Positions 1 to 9,387 of a stretch of 64,000 bases of DNA are shown piece after piece (within the stretch, counting starts at the first letter, position 1; each line of letters starts with the position of its first letter). Both the position numbers and the translations under genes were made by a program. The notes beneath the pieces are model-generated. The model worked only from the letters and a program-made list of their open reading frames with translations. It searched no databases and was not told the origin of the DNA. Location of the stretch: positions 186,001-250,000 of the forward strand of contig NZ_JABTCF010000005.1 of the NCBI RefSeq assembly GCF_014596745.1, given 5' to 3'. The DNA comes from Maribacter aquimaris. Its GTDB lineage: Bacteria; Bacteroidota; Bacteroidia; Flavobacteriales; Flavobacteriaceae.

Positions 1-1
1 C

Positions 2-2239
2 AATTACAAAGAGAATACCGTAACGGGTACCTCTGTTGAGGTCCTAGGCACTGACATTGCCACCATTACCGATAGCCAAGGGCAATTTTTACTGGAAAAC
101 ATACCCCGAAATTCCATTTTGCAGATAAAACATATTGGTTTTAAACCCAAGTTTATCCCTGCCCAGGAATTAGCAAGGCACAATCCGTGCAAGACCCTAT
201 TACTGGACCTCAACTACGAGGCGCTTGATGAGGTTATCGTATACCAATTTTTGACCACGGGCCTAAGCAAGGAAATCGATGCCAGTATTCGGTTGACCAC
301 AGCTGATTTTGGGATTCTTCCCGGACTCATAGAACCTGATGTATTACAGACCATACAAGCCCTACCAGGCATAAAAAGTATTGATGAAACCGTGTCGAAC
401 ATCAATATCCGAGGGGGCACGAATGACCAAAACCTTATTCTTTGGGACGGAATAAAGATGTACCAGTCGGGCCACTTTTTCGGACTAATTTCCGCATTCA
501 ACCCATACCTTACCGACAAGGTTACGGTAATTAAGAATGGCACAAGTGCCCAATATGGAGATGGCGTAAGTGGCGTCTTGGATATAGAGACCAAGAATGA
601 CATTACCGGTGATTTTTATGGCGGGGCCGGTTTTAATCTGATCAATGGCGATGTGTATGGTGAAATCCCCTTATCCCCAAACACTGCGTTCCAGTTTTCG
701 GCCAGGCGATCATTGACCGACTTTTTTGATACACCGACCTACACGAGTTTTTTTGACCGGGCCTTCCAGGACAGTCAAATTAAAAGTGGATCAAGCCAAA
801 ATGACGAGATCAAAAGAAACGAGGATTTTTACTTTTACGATTTCACGGCCAAACTTTTATACGACTTGAATCCCCTCCATAAAATCAGGGTAAGCTTTAT
901 AAACATCAACAACCACCTGTATTATAACGAACAGAACCTAACCGCCCCAAGTGAGACCCAAAGTCGTTTAAACCAGACCAATCTTTCTTTTGGAGGGAGT
1001 TTGGAAAGTGAATGGAGCGATGTTTTCTCCACAAAAATAAATGCATATTACACACGCTACAATTTGGATTCGGAGAATACAACGGTAAATTCACCCCAAT
1101 TACTTTCCCAAGAAAACGAAGTTATCGAGACAGCCTTGAAACTGAAGACCTCCTATAAACTAAGGGATGCCTTAAATTGGCTCAATGGTTACCAAATAAC
1201 GGAAACGGGCGTATTGAACTTTTCCGATGTGACCCAACCGCCATACAGCAACAAAATCAAAGGTGTCATGAGAACGCATGCCCTTTTCTCAGAACTGGAG
1301 TACAAATCGCCCAATGGAAGGCTCTACGTACGTGGAGGTCCCCGCTTTAGTTATATTGAAAACCTAAATACCTTCAGTGAGTTTCGAATTGAACCGAGAC
1401 TCAATGTCAATTATGAGTTTATTGACCACTTAAAAATGGAACTGCAAGGCGAATTTAAAAACCAAACCACCCATCAGGTGGTTGACCTGGAACAAAATTT
1501 CTTGGGGATTGAAAAACGTCGTTGGTATATCGCGGATCCCGATAACCCCTTGTTACCCCTACCCATTACCAAAAGCAAACAAGGTTCTTTCGGTTTAAAT
1601 TACGACCACCATAGCCTTTATGTAGGCATTGAAGGATTTTACAAGCAAGTTGATGGTATTAGTGCCCGCACCCAAGGGTTTCAGAGTGAGGGGGAGTTCA
1701 ATGGGGAAATCGGCAATTACACGGTCAAAGGTTTGGAATTCCTGATCAACAAAAAAACAAAGGATTATAGTGCCTGGTTGAGTTACGGTTTTAATGTGAA
1801 TGATTATACGTTCCAGGAGATAGTCCCACAAACCTTCCCGAACAATTCGGATATTCGACACACCGTTACCTTTGCGGGCAACTACACCTATAACCGTTTC
1901 AAATTCGGAATAGGGTTAAATTACAGAACGGGGAAACCCTATACGAAACCAGACGGCAATAATCCGGTCGACGCATCCTTTGTTCCCAGTAGGATCATCT
2001 TCGAAGAACCGAACAGTAGTCGTTTGGACCAATACCTAAGGGCCGATGCCTCGGCTATTTATGATTTTAGCTTATCCCCTAGGATAAAAGCAACCGCTGG
2101 TGCCTCTGTCTTGAATTTCACCAATAGGAGAAACATCCTCAATCGGTATTACCGCATTAATGACAATGATGAAATTGAAACTGTGGAAAGTATTTCTTTA
2201 GGACTGACCCCCAATATCAGCTTTAGGGTTAAGTTTTAA
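2..2239 (+). CDS. TonB-dependent outer-membrane receptor, 5' end outside the window
   Basis: The frame is already open at the first full codon, so the gene starts before the window; the TTG at 119 is internal and not a start. The first 40 or so visible codons read as the end of a carboxypeptidase-regulatory-like beta-sandwich (TDSQGQFLLENIP, then IKHIGFKP). A TonB-box-like segment DEVIVYQF follows. Next comes a plug domain with NIRGGTNDQNLILWDGIKMY and QYGDGVSGVLDIETK, and then a long beta-barrel ending in the aromatic C-terminus FRVKF. Proteins of this type import a ligand across the outer membrane using TonB/ExbBD energy. No SusD partner follows; the next gene is convergent, 35 bases away. 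Substrate is unknown. An N-terminal STN domain or a FecR/sigma pair may lie upstream but cannot be seen. Confidence 0.9.
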   Translation, partial: NYKENTVTGTSVEVLGTDIATITDSQGQFLLENIPRNSILQIKHIGFKPKFIPAQELARHNPCKTLLLDLNYEALDEVIVYQFLTTGLSKEIDASIRLTTADFGILPGLIEPDVLQTIQALPGIKSIDETVSNINIRGGTNDQNLILWDGIKMYQSGHFFGLISAFNPYLTDKVTVIKNGTSAQYGDGVSGVLDIETKNDITGDFYGGAGFNLINGDVYGEIPLSPNTAFQFSARRSLTDFFDTPTYTSFFDRAFQDSQIKSGSSQNDEIKRNEDFYFYDFTAKLLYDLNPLHKIRVSFININNHLYYNEQNLTAPSETQSRLNQTNLSFGGSLESEWSDVFSTKINAYYTRYNLDSENTTVNSPQLLSQENEVIETALKLKTSYKLRDALNWLNGYQITETGVLNFSDVTQPPYSNKIKGVMRTHALFSELEYKSPNGRLYVRGGPRFSYIENLNTFSEFRIEPRLNVNYEFIDHLKMELQGEFKNQTTHQVVDLEQNFLGIEKRRWYIADPDNPLLPLPITKSKQGSFGLNYDHHSLYVGIEGFYKQVDGISARTQGFQSEGEFNGEIGNYTVKGLEFLINKKTKDYSAWLSYGFNVNDYTFQEIVPQTFPNNSDIRHTVTFAGNYTYNRFKFGIGLNYRTGKPYTKPDGNNPVDASFVPSRIIFEEPNSSRLDQYLRADASAIYDFSLSPRIKATAGASVLNFTNRRNILNRYYRINDNDEIETVESISLGLTPNISFRVKF

Positions 2240-2274
2240 AAACAGGCCCATGGCAATAACTTAAAAAACCAATG

Positions 2275-3096
2275 CTAATGGGGCATCCGATAAAACCCGA
2301 AATTAAGCATCCGTTTAATGATTCGATATAATCTTGGGAATTGGGCTTCGAATGCAGCAGGGGTTTCCACAAAATTTTCCACCGCCACCGCGAAAAATTC
2401 ATGGACATTTGTTTTACCATATGCCCTGAAATAACCGGATTGCCCCATTCTTCGATTGAATTCAGGATTTTTGAACAACCATTTGATTTTTTTCATTCCG
2501 ATAAGAAAGACATAAGAACGAATGTATAGTTTGTTGGCCACATTAAAACTGATCGCATGGGAAAACTCATGTACGGCCAAATTCCTATTATCGTTTGGAA
2601 TACGAAATCCTTCCAATAAGTGATCCGCGGAAAAAACAATCGTCTTTAATCCTGGATTATACTCCCCATAATGGTCCTGCTTTGTTATTCGGGAATAATA
2701 TTGGGTGGGGTAAACGATGATTCTTTTTATGGATAGGATGAGAAAATCAGCCATACCCAAAGTCAGCATCACAGCGGTAGCACTTAACAATAAGGTGATT
2801 TTATCCCTTTCTTGGACATCCTCATGAAAGTCTATCCGCTTACGTTTCCGAAATCGAACGATCCTTTTTTTGAACTTTCTTTTTTTGGATAGCGATAGGT
2901 GATCGTAAAAAGGCAAGTGCGAGGCAATCAATTGTTCTTCCTGTGATGTCAATGCCGGTATTTTTTGAAAGGGATTCAGGAAGAAAAGATCTAGGGTATA
3001 ATAAACGATGTACAAAAAGTAGCCCAACAACAAAGCTAAACATACCAGTGGAAAGATATCGTCTACTGAAATCATTAAATCAATGACCCCTACCAT
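2275..3096 (-). CDS. M90 family (MtfA-like) zinc-dependent peptidase with N-terminal membrane helix
   Basis: 273 aa. The zinc-binding motif HEFSH lies at residues 176-180, followed by a conserved VHEFFAVAVENF segment near 231-242 that probably supplies the third ligand. This pattern and the IVYPTQY segment near residue 127 fit the MtfA/M90 peptidase family. E. coli MtfA is a soluble peptidase that binds the Mlc repressor. Here residues 11-39 form an extra hydrophobic helix, so the protein is likely membrane-anchored with its catalytic domain attached. The helix near 100-122 belongs to the family core. The start codon abuts the argS stop with no gap, so the two genes are very probably co-transcribed. 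No Mlc homologue is in view, so the physiological substrate is unknown. Confidence 0.8.
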   Translation of the reverse strand: MVGVIDLMISVDDIFPLVCLALLLGYFLYIVYYTLDLFFLNPFQKIPALTSQEEQLIASHLPFYDHLSLSKKRKFKKRIVRFRKRKRIDFHEDVQERDKITLLLSATAVMLTLGMADFLILSIKRIIVYPTQYYSRITKQDHYGEYNPGLKTIVFSADHLLEGFRIPNDNRNLAVHEFSHAISFNVANKLYIRSYVFLIGMKKIKWLFKNPEFNRRMGQSGYFRAYGKTNVHEFFAVAVENFVETPAAFEAQFPRLYRIIKRMLNFGFYRMPH

Positions 3097-4884
3097 TTAC
3101 ATGCGTTCAGGAACCTGTATCCCCAATAACAAAAATGCGGATTGAATCACCTCTCCCACTTTTTTGGACAACTGTACCCTACGTATTTTTTTCTGGGCAT
3201 CGGATTCCCCCAATATCGAAACCTGCTGATAGAACGAATTAAATTCCCTCACCAAATCATAGGTATAATTGGCAATCAAGGCTGGACTATAGTTCTCAGC
3301 CGCCAATTGAATGGTCTCTGGAAACAATTGTATCTGCTTCAAAAGTTCCTTTTCTTTTAAATGCAATGGCATGGAAGTATCCACGGTACTAGACCAAACA
3401 TTATCGATTTCATTCGCCTTTCGTAAGATCGACTGTATCCTTGCATATGTGTATTGGATAAACGGACCCGTATTCCCTTGAAAATCGACAGACTCCTCAG
3501 GATTGAACAAAATACGTTTCTTGGGATCTACCTTTAAAATATAATATTTCAAGGCCCCCAATCCGATCATTTGATACAATACCTGTTTTTCGGCATCCGT
3601 ATATTCCTCCAACTTACCCAATTCCTCAGATATCGTTGCTGCCGTCTGGGACATATCATCCATAAGATCATCGGCATCGACTACCGTACCTTCCCTACTT
3701 TTCATTTTACCACTGGGCAAATCGACCATTCCATAACTAAGATGATGCAATCGCCCAGCCCATGAAAAACCTAATTTTTTCAGGATCAAGAACAGTACTT
3801 TAAAATGATAGTCTTGCTCATTCCCGACCGTATAAACCATTCCCGTAACATCAGGATAATCCTTGACCCGTTGAATTGCGGTGCCGATATCCTGGGTCAT
3901 GTAAACCGCTGTACCATCGGAACGCAATACTATTTTTTCATCCAACCCTTCCTCGGTAAGATCGATCCAAACGCTTCCATCCTCTTTTTTATAGAAAACC
4001 CCTTTTTCCAATCCGTCGGCAACCACATCCTTCCCTAACAGATAGGTATCACTTTCAAAATACAACTGGTCAAAATCGACCCCAAGATTTTTATAGGTTT
4101 CCTCAAAACCTTTGTACACCCAACCGTTCATCCTTTTCCATAGGGTAACTACCTCATCATCCCCAGCCTCCCACTTTCGAAGCATTTCCTGGGCCTCTTT
4201 TAAAAGCGGAGCTTCTTTTTCCGCAACTTCCTTTTCAACACCCCCAGCAATCATTTCGGCAACCTCAGCTTTGTAAGCCTTATCGAATGCCACATAATAA
4301 TTACCTACCAGCTTATCCCCCTTCAATCCAGAACTTGCCGGTGTTTCCCCATTACCAAATCGCTGCCAGGCCAACATACTTTTACAGATATGGATACCCC
4401 TGTCATTGATGATTTGGGTCTTATACACCTTTTTCCCAGAGGCCTTAAGGATTTCAGCAACCGAATACCCTAATAAATTGTTCCTGATATGGCCCAAATG
4501 CAATGGTTTATTGGTATTGGGGGAAGAATATTCTACCATCACCGCCTCATTACCGGTTTCGGGCACATACCCAAAATCACGTTCCCCTTTTATTTTATTG
4601 AAAAACCCAAGATAATAGCTGTCGCTGATCACGATGTTCAAAAAACCCTTGACCACATTAAAACCAGATACCTCTTCTACATTTTCCTGCAGAAATTCCC
4701 CCACTTGCTTCCCGATGAGTTCGGGATTCCCCTTTACAAAACGAAGCATGGGAAATACGACAACGGTGACATCCCCTTCAAAATCTTTTCGGGTAGGCTG
4801 AAATTCAACAGTAGGCAGTTCCACGTTAAAGATTGTGAAAATGGCTTCTTTGACCTTAGCTGACAGGACTTCTTGAATATTCAT
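3097..4884 (-). CDS. argS: Arginyl-tRNA synthetase
   Basis: 595 aa, a normal length for this class I synthetase, which charges tRNA-Arg with arginine in the cytoplasm. The N-terminal additional domain (about 1-100) is followed by the catalytic Rossmann domain with the HIGH-type motif PLHLGHIRNN at about 127-136. A KMSKS-like stretch SGKMKSREGT lies near residue 390. The C-terminal DALR anticodon-binding domain contains FIQYTYARIQSILRKA. A -7-type promoter element (TAGTTTTG on the minus strand) lies about 20 bases upstream of the start. argS leads a two-gene operon with the M90 peptidase. Confidence 0.97.
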   Translation of the reverse strand: MNIQEVLSAKVKEAIFTIFNVELPTVEFQPTRKDFEGDVTVVVFPMLRFVKGNPELIGKQVGEFLQENVEEVSGFNVVKGFLNIVISDSYYLGFFNKIKGERDFGYVPETGNEAVMVEYSSPNTNKPLHLGHIRNNLLGYSVAEILKASGKKVYKTQIINDRGIHICKSMLAWQRFGNGETPASSGLKGDKLVGNYYVAFDKAYKAEVAEMIAGGVEKEVAEKEAPLLKEAQEMLRKWEAGDDEVVTLWKRMNGWVYKGFEETYKNLGVDFDQLYFESDTYLLGKDVVADGLEKGVFYKKEDGSVWIDLTEEGLDEKIVLRSDGTAVYMTQDIGTAIQRVKDYPDVTGMVYTVGNEQDYHFKVLFLILKKLGFSWAGRLHHLSYGMVDLPSGKMKSREGTVVDADDLMDDMSQTAATISEELGKLEEYTDAEKQVLYQMIGLGALKYYILKVDPKKRILFNPEESVDFQGNTGPFIQYTYARIQSILRKANEIDNVWSSTVDTSMPLHLKEKELLKQIQLFPETIQLAAENYSPALIANYTYDLVREFNSFYQQVSILGESDAQKKIRRVQLSKKVGEVIQSAFLLLGIQVPERM

Positions 4885-4904
4885 TACTTATTGATTTTAA
4901 GCTG

Positions 4905-4912
4905 CAAAACTA
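4905..4912 (-). promoter_or_regulatory. Bacteroidota -7 promoter element upstream of argS
   Basis: The minus strand reads TAGTTTTG, a full match to the TAnnTTTG consensus of Bacteroidota sigma-A promoters, 20 bases before the argS ATG. No clear -33 TTTG is seen at the usual spacing, so the call rests on the -7 element and position only. Confidence 0.5.
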
Positions 4913-4998
4913 AACATTTTTTAGGCTTTAATGATATAGCCATTCCTAAATCATCTGGATTTGGCTAACTTTAGTACAGCTAATGAAAAAGAGACAAT

Positions 4999-5424
4999 AT
5001 GTTATTGAATGTTTCCTACAGTCGTATTGAGATTACGAGAAAGGTCGATGCGGAAGTCGGAAAGCCCTTTACCTTAAAAGAACGATGGGCCTTGGGTGGT
5101 ATTGGATCCCCAAAATTATTCATTACGGCCGCCAGTATGCAAATCAGGAATTTACTCATCCTAGATAACAATATTGACTGTTGCAATATCGAATTACGGC
5201 CCAAAGGAATCATTGTACGGTTCCGTTCCTTACTGGAGTCCTATGCCTTGGTTATCCCCTTTTATAAATTGGTGATTTACAAAGGTGATATGGCCATGTA
5301 TACGATATACAGAGACAATTACTTTATAAAAGTACGTTCGGATACCAAGGCCATTCAAAAGTTCTTTAAAAAGATTCTGGATTACAAAACCGATAACAAA
5401 CCCACTTCAATAGAGGACTTATGA
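4999..5424 (+). CDS. Conserved-looking protein of unknown function, 141 aa
   Basis: I do not recognise a family. The protein is soluble-looking, with no signal peptide or membrane helix. It contains alternating beta-rich stretches (LFITAASMQIRNLLILDNN, GIIVRFRSLLESYALVIPFY, DMAMYTIYRDNYFIKVRSD) and a lysine-rich C-terminal helix, a layout that resembles a small PH-like or beta-sandwich fold, though this is a guess. Its stop overlaps the start of the SDR gene by four bases (ATGA at 5421-5424), so translation is probably coupled and the two products may work together. A weak -7-like element (TAACTTTA, 4966-4973) precedes it. Confidence 0.75.
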   Translation: MLLNVSYSRIEITRKVDAEVGKPFTLKERWALGGIGSPKLFITAASMQIRNLLILDNNIDCCNIELRPKGIIVRFRSLLESYALVIPFYKLVIYKGDMAMYTIYRDNYFIKVRSDTKAIQKFFKKILDYKTDNKPTSIEDL

Positions 5425-6845
5425 AAATACTGCTCACTGGTGCCAATGGATATATAGGAATGCGATTATTACCCCAACTTCTGGCGTTGGATCATGAAAT
5501 CATCTGTGCGGTCAGGGATAAAAACCGTTTGTCTATCGATGATTGGACCAAATCCCAAGTACAAGTAATCGAACTGGATTTCTTAAGTGAATTTTCACCC
5601 GACATACTTCCCAAAGATATCGATATCGCCTATTATCTCATTCATTCCATGAGCTCATCCACATCGGATTTTGATAAAAAGGAAGCCCAATCGGCCTTAA
5701 CCTTTAATCAATATATGGCCGGGACCAATGTAAAACAAGTTATTTATTTAAGCGGGATTGTCAATGAAGAGAAGCTGTCGAAGCATTTGAGTTCACGTAA
5801 AAACGTAGAGGACATCCTATATAAGGGCCATTTCAACCTAACCGTTCTTAGAGCCGGCATTATTGTGGGATCGGGCAGTTCTTCCTTTGAGATAATACGG
5901 GACCTATGCGAGAAATTACCTTTTATGATCACCCCAAAATGGGTATTGACCAAAACCCAACCCATTGCCATTAGGGATGTTATACGTTTTTTAACCGGGG
6001 TTATCGGCAATGAGAAGACCTATAACGATTCCTTTGATATTGGCGGACCTGATGTATTCACCTATAAAGAGATGCTGCATCAGTATGCAAAGTCCCGCGG
6101 ATTTAAAAACTGGATTGTTACCGTACCCATTATGACCCCGAAATTATCTTCTTATTGGTTGTATTTCGTTACATCGACCTCTTACAAATTGGCCATTAAT
6201 CTTGTAGATAGCATGAAGATGGAAGTCATTGCCAAAGACCAAAGGTTGCAGGATATATTGGGAATCAAAACCCATAGCTATAAAGAAGCGATTGGCATGG
6301 CCTTTAAAAAAATCGAACAGAATTTGGTCATCAGCAGCTGGAAGGATAGTATGGTCAGCGGACGTTTTCAAAAAAATCTTGAAAAATACATACAGGTCCC
6401 TAAGTATGGTATCCTAAAAGACGAACAAAAAAGGAAGGTCACCGATGTAGAGGCCGTTTTGGACAACATATGGAAAATAGGGGGCGAAAACGGATGGTAT
6501 TACGGCAACTGGCTGTGGAAGATCAGGGGATTTCTTGACAAGTTGAATGGTGGGGTTGGGCTAAGAAGGGGGCGAACCCATCCTGATAAGATTTTTCCGG
6601 GTGATGCCTTGGATTTTTGGAGGGTTCTTTTAGCCGACAAAAAGGCCAAACGGTTATTGCTTTTTGCCGAAATGAAATTACCCGGCGAGGCTTGGCTCGA
6701 ATTTAAAATCGATGAAAACAATATACTACACCAAACGGCCACCTTTCGACCGCGAGGATTAAAGGGCCGTTTGTACTGGTATAGTATTGTACCCTTTCAT
6801 TACTTTATCTTTGGCGGAATGATTCGAAATATCACCAAAACATAA
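5421..6845 (+). CDS. Atypical SDR family oxidoreductase with C-terminal DUF2867 domain
   Basis: 474 aa in two parts. Residues 1 to about 300 are an NAD(P)-binding Rossmann domain with the glycine motif TGANGYIG at 6-13. A conserved YLSGIVNEEKLSKHLSSR stretch follows, in the place where classical SDRs carry YxxxK, so this is an atypical SDR. Residues from about 330 on match the DUF2867 pattern (GGENGWYYGNWLWKIRGF, GLRRGRTHP, GDALDFWRV, PGEAWLEF, FRPRGLKGRLYWY). This two-domain architecture is common in Bacteroidota and actinobacteria; its substrate is not established. It is translationally coupled to the 141-aa protein upstream and followed closely by the BCCT transporter on the same strand. 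Confidence 0.88.
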   Translation: MKILLTGANGYIGMRLLPQLLALDHEIICAVRDKNRLSIDDWTKSQVQVIELDFLSEFSPDILPKDIDIAYYLIHSMSSSTSDFDKKEAQSALTFNQYMAGTNVKQVIYLSGIVNEEKLSKHLSSRKNVEDILYKGHFNLTVLRAGIIVGSGSSSFEIIRDLCEKLPFMITPKWVLTKTQPIAIRDVIRFLTGVIGNEKTYNDSFDIGGPDVFTYKEMLHQYAKSRGFKNWIVTVPIMTPKLSSYWLYFVTSTSYKLAINLVDSMKMEVIAKDQRLQDILGIKTHSYKEAIGMAFKKIEQNLVISSWKDSMVSGRFQKNLEKYIQVPKYGILKDEQKRKVTDVEAVLDNIWKIGGENGWYYGNWLWKIRGFLDKLNGGVGLRRGRTHPDKIFPGDALDFWRVLLADKKAKRLLLFAEMKLPGEAWLEFKIDENNILHQTATFRPRGLKGRLYWYSIVPFHYFIFGGMIRNITKT

Positions 6846-6906
6846 AATATCCAAACCTATCGAAATATTCAAACTACTTAAGACAAATCCTTTACTTTCC
6901 GTTTCT

Positions 6907-8349
6907 TTGGCCCTTTTACTCCTGTTTTCGGGGATTGTGCTGTTCGCTACGGAATTCAGCTATAATGCTATCGAATCGGCCTCGCTATGGGTTCGTAACT
7001 ACTTTGGCTATTTTTATTTGTATTTGGGATTGGGATGTGTCTTATTTCTATTTGCGATAGCACTTTCCCCTATTGGGAGGATAAGGCTCGGCTCAACGGA
7101 CTCAAGACCGGAATACTCTTCCTGGTCATGGATAGCCATGCTCTATAGTGCCGGAATGGGTGCAGGTATTCTTTTGCGTGCCGTTCAAGAACCCGTATTC
7201 ATGCAACAACACCCACCCTATTCCTCTACCCTATCACCGGATATCCTGGCCTTGGAATTCACATTTTACCAATGGGGCTTTACGGCCTGGGCGTTTTATG
7301 GCCTCTTTGCCATGGTCATCGGGTATGCATTGTTCGTCAAAAAAAAGAAAGTCAGGGTCAGTGCCTCCATTGAGGATTCCATCACCAACCCATTGGCCCG
7401 AAATGGGATTGACATTATAACCATTCTCACTACGGTTTTCGGCCTTATTGCAGCAATAGCCTTGGGAACCGCCCAAATAAAAGGAGGCATCAACCATTTA
7501 ACCGGAAATGATTTTGGTCTGGGAGCCATGTTGCTACTGGCCGTATTCATTTCCTTATTGGCTTTTTACTCTGCATGGCAGGGGGTGAACAAAGGAATCA
7601 AAGTTATATCCCAGATCAACATCCTTGTTGCCCTTTCCCTTTTACTGTACATCTTCTTCACCAGTGATATGACCGCGATTTTGGGTGCTTTCTCAAAGGC
7701 CACCATACAGTACCTTATTGACTTTTTACCTATGAGCCTCGCCTACGGGCCATACGATCCCGGCATGGCCTTTCTTACGGATTGGACTTTTTATTACTGG
7801 GCGTTTTGGTTGGCCTGGGCCCCTTTTACGGGTATTTTCATTGCACGTATCTCAAAAGGCAGAACATTACGCCAAATGGTATTGGGTGTACTACTGGTTC
7901 CCAGTATCGGTACTTTTTTCTGGTTTTCGGTATTTGGCACTTCGGCTTTTCAATTGATTGAGGGTTGGGGGGGATACCATAGTGAATTCGATAGTGTGTT
8001 TTCTTCCCTGTTTGTCTTTTTCGGAAATTACCCCATGGCCAGCGCACTCAATATCATTACTCTTTTCCTATTGATAGGTTTTTTGGTGACTTCGTTGGAT
8101 TCCGCGGTTTTTGTACTTAGTATGTTCACTGATCAAGGAAGGAAAACACCCGCAAAAAGCCATAGGCTACTATGGTCGGTTTTTATTCTCTTAGCAATCA
8201 TGGCCTTATTATGGCTCAGTAGTTCAAAACCTGAAATCGATATTCTTATCGTAGTGCAAAAAGTACTGATAATAACATCCTTACCCTTTGCCTTATTCAT
8301 GGTAGTGATGACGGGAATTTTCCTAAGGAACGTTTTAAGAAAGCAATGA
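6907..8349 (+). CDS. BCCT family (betaine/carnitine/choline) transporter
   Basis: At least 480 aa with about twelve hydrophobic helices. The family signature near the substrate site is clear: DWTFYYWAFWLAWAPF followed by TGIFIARISKGRTLRQ. The helix 3 motif reads YSAGMGAGILLRAVQEP, where many characterised members have a Trp-containing version. BCCT proteins take up quaternary-ammonium compounds such as glycine betaine, driven by Na+ or H+, often for osmoprotection. The start is uncertain: TTG at 6907 is the only conventional start codon after the in-frame stop at 6820, yet it falls inside the first hydrophobic segment. The frame upstream (codons from 6823) encodes a plausible cytoplasmic lead-in ending FKLLKTNPLLSVS. 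The real start may be a rare ATA, ATC or ATT codon, or there may be a sequence error. Confidence 0.88.
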   Translation: MALLLLFSGIVLFATEFSYNAIESASLWVRNYFGYFYLYLGLGCVLFLFAIALSPIGRIRLGSTDSRPEYSSWSWIAMLYSAGMGAGILLRAVQEPVFMQQHPPYSSTLSPDILALEFTFYQWGFTAWAFYGLFAMVIGYALFVKKKKVRVSASIEDSITNPLARNGIDIITILTTVFGLIAAIALGTAQIKGGINHLTGNDFGLGAMLLLAVFISLLAFYSAWQGVNKGIKVISQINILVALSLLLYIFFTSDMTAILGAFSKATIQYLIDFLPMSLAYGPYDPGMAFLTDWTFYYWAFWLAWAPFTGIFIARISKGRTLRQMVLGVLLVPSIGTFFWFSVFGTSAFQLIEGWGGYHSEFDSVFSSLFVFFGNYPMASALNIITLFLLIGFLVTSLDSAVFVLSMFTDQGRKTPAKSHRLLWSVFILLAIMALLWLSSSKPEIDILIVVQKVLIITSLPFALFMVVMTGIFLRNVLRKQ

Positions 8350-8365
8350 TCAGGCCTTTGCGGTA

Positions 8366-9298
8366 TCACTCCTTTGGCAGGAATACCTCGGCCATCATAC
8401 AACGGGCACTGCCACCGCCGCACGTCTCAATGGTATCCAAAGGACTATGGATTATTTCACAACGTTTTTCGATTTGTGCCAGTTGATTGGGATCAAGACT
8501 GTTATAGGCTGCTGAACTCATCACCAGAAAACGTTTATCATCAGCTCCCCGCACCTCAAGCATATTTCCTGCAAATTGATGCATTTGTGCTTCGGTGATC
8601 TTAATCAGTTCCTTTCCATCCTTTTTTAAATGCGCGACAACACTTTTACGCTCCTTCTTATCATCGATCGTATCCACACAAATGACCGCAAAATCCTCAC
8701 CCATGGCCATCATTACATTGGTATGGTAAATCGGTAAACGCTGGCCATCAACGGTTTGATTGGCCGTAAAGATGACCGGAAAACAATCAAAGTCCTCACA
8801 GAATTCAATAATCAAATCCTCATGGGCCCTATCTGACAAGGCACAATACACCTTCTGGTTCATCCTATCCATCAGAATGCTACCGGTACCTTCCAGAAAG
8901 ACACCTTGCTCCTCTGCGGACGTATAATCCACAACATCCTTAATCTTGAATCCCTTATCCTCTAGGATATCCAAAATATCCTCCCTACGTTCATTCCTTC
9001 GGTTTTCGGCGAACATCGGATAGATAACAACGGTTCCATTTTCATGGAAGGATATCCAGTTATTAGGAAAAACAGAATCCGGAGTATCGAACTCCTTAGT
9101 ATCATCGATTACAATTACCTCTACACCTTTGTTTCGCAGGGCGTTTACAAAAACATCAAATTCCGATTGTGCCTTCACATTGATCGCCTGATTTCTCAAA
9201 TCCATTTCTTCCATGAAATAGTTGTTCACGGCGGTTTGTTCATTCATCCTGAAGTTGACAGGACGAATCATTAATATGGTATTGGTAATCTGCATCAT
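8366..9298 (-). CDS. ctlX: Citrulline-utilisation hydrolase CtlX-type protein (amidinotransferase fold)
   Basis: 310 aa, guanidino-group modifying superfamily. The N-terminus ILMIRPVNFRMNEQTAVNN and the C-terminal catalytic segment TCGGGSARCMM (catalytic Cys most likely C300) are typical of the CtlX group. The central LPIYHTNVMM supplies the histidine. Members of this group are thought to hydrolyse citrulline to ornithine, CO2 and ammonia; the assignment here is by family resemblance. The start could equally be the second Met. It lies 3' of a second amidinotransferase-fold gene on the same strand, 89 bases away, and is convergent with the BCCT gene (16 bases between stops). Confidence 0.82.
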   Translation of the reverse strand: MMQITNTILMIRPVNFRMNEQTAVNNYFMEEMDLRNQAINVKAQSEFDVFVNALRNKGVEVIVIDDTKEFDTPDSVFPNNWISFHENGTVVIYPMFAENRRNERREDILDILEDKGFKIKDVVDYTSAEEQGVFLEGTGSILMDRMNQKVYCALSDRAHEDLIIEFCEDFDCFPVIFTANQTVDGQRLPIYHTNVMMAMGEDFAVICVDTIDDKKERKSVVAHLKKDGKELIKITEAQMHQFAGNMLEVRGADDKRFLVMSSAAYNSLDPNQLAQIEKRCEIIHSPLDTIETCGGGSARCMMAEVFLPKE

Positions 9299-9387
9299 TT
9301 ACGTGGGGTATTTCGGCAAAAATAACTTTTTGACCTAGTATTGGCTACTTAAAAACACAAAATCGTATGCAATTGTTAATAAACACA

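Noticed and set aside
119-121. TTG as start of the first receptor gene
   Set aside because: The frame is open to the left edge and codes for a regulatory-like beta domain, so TTG is internal.
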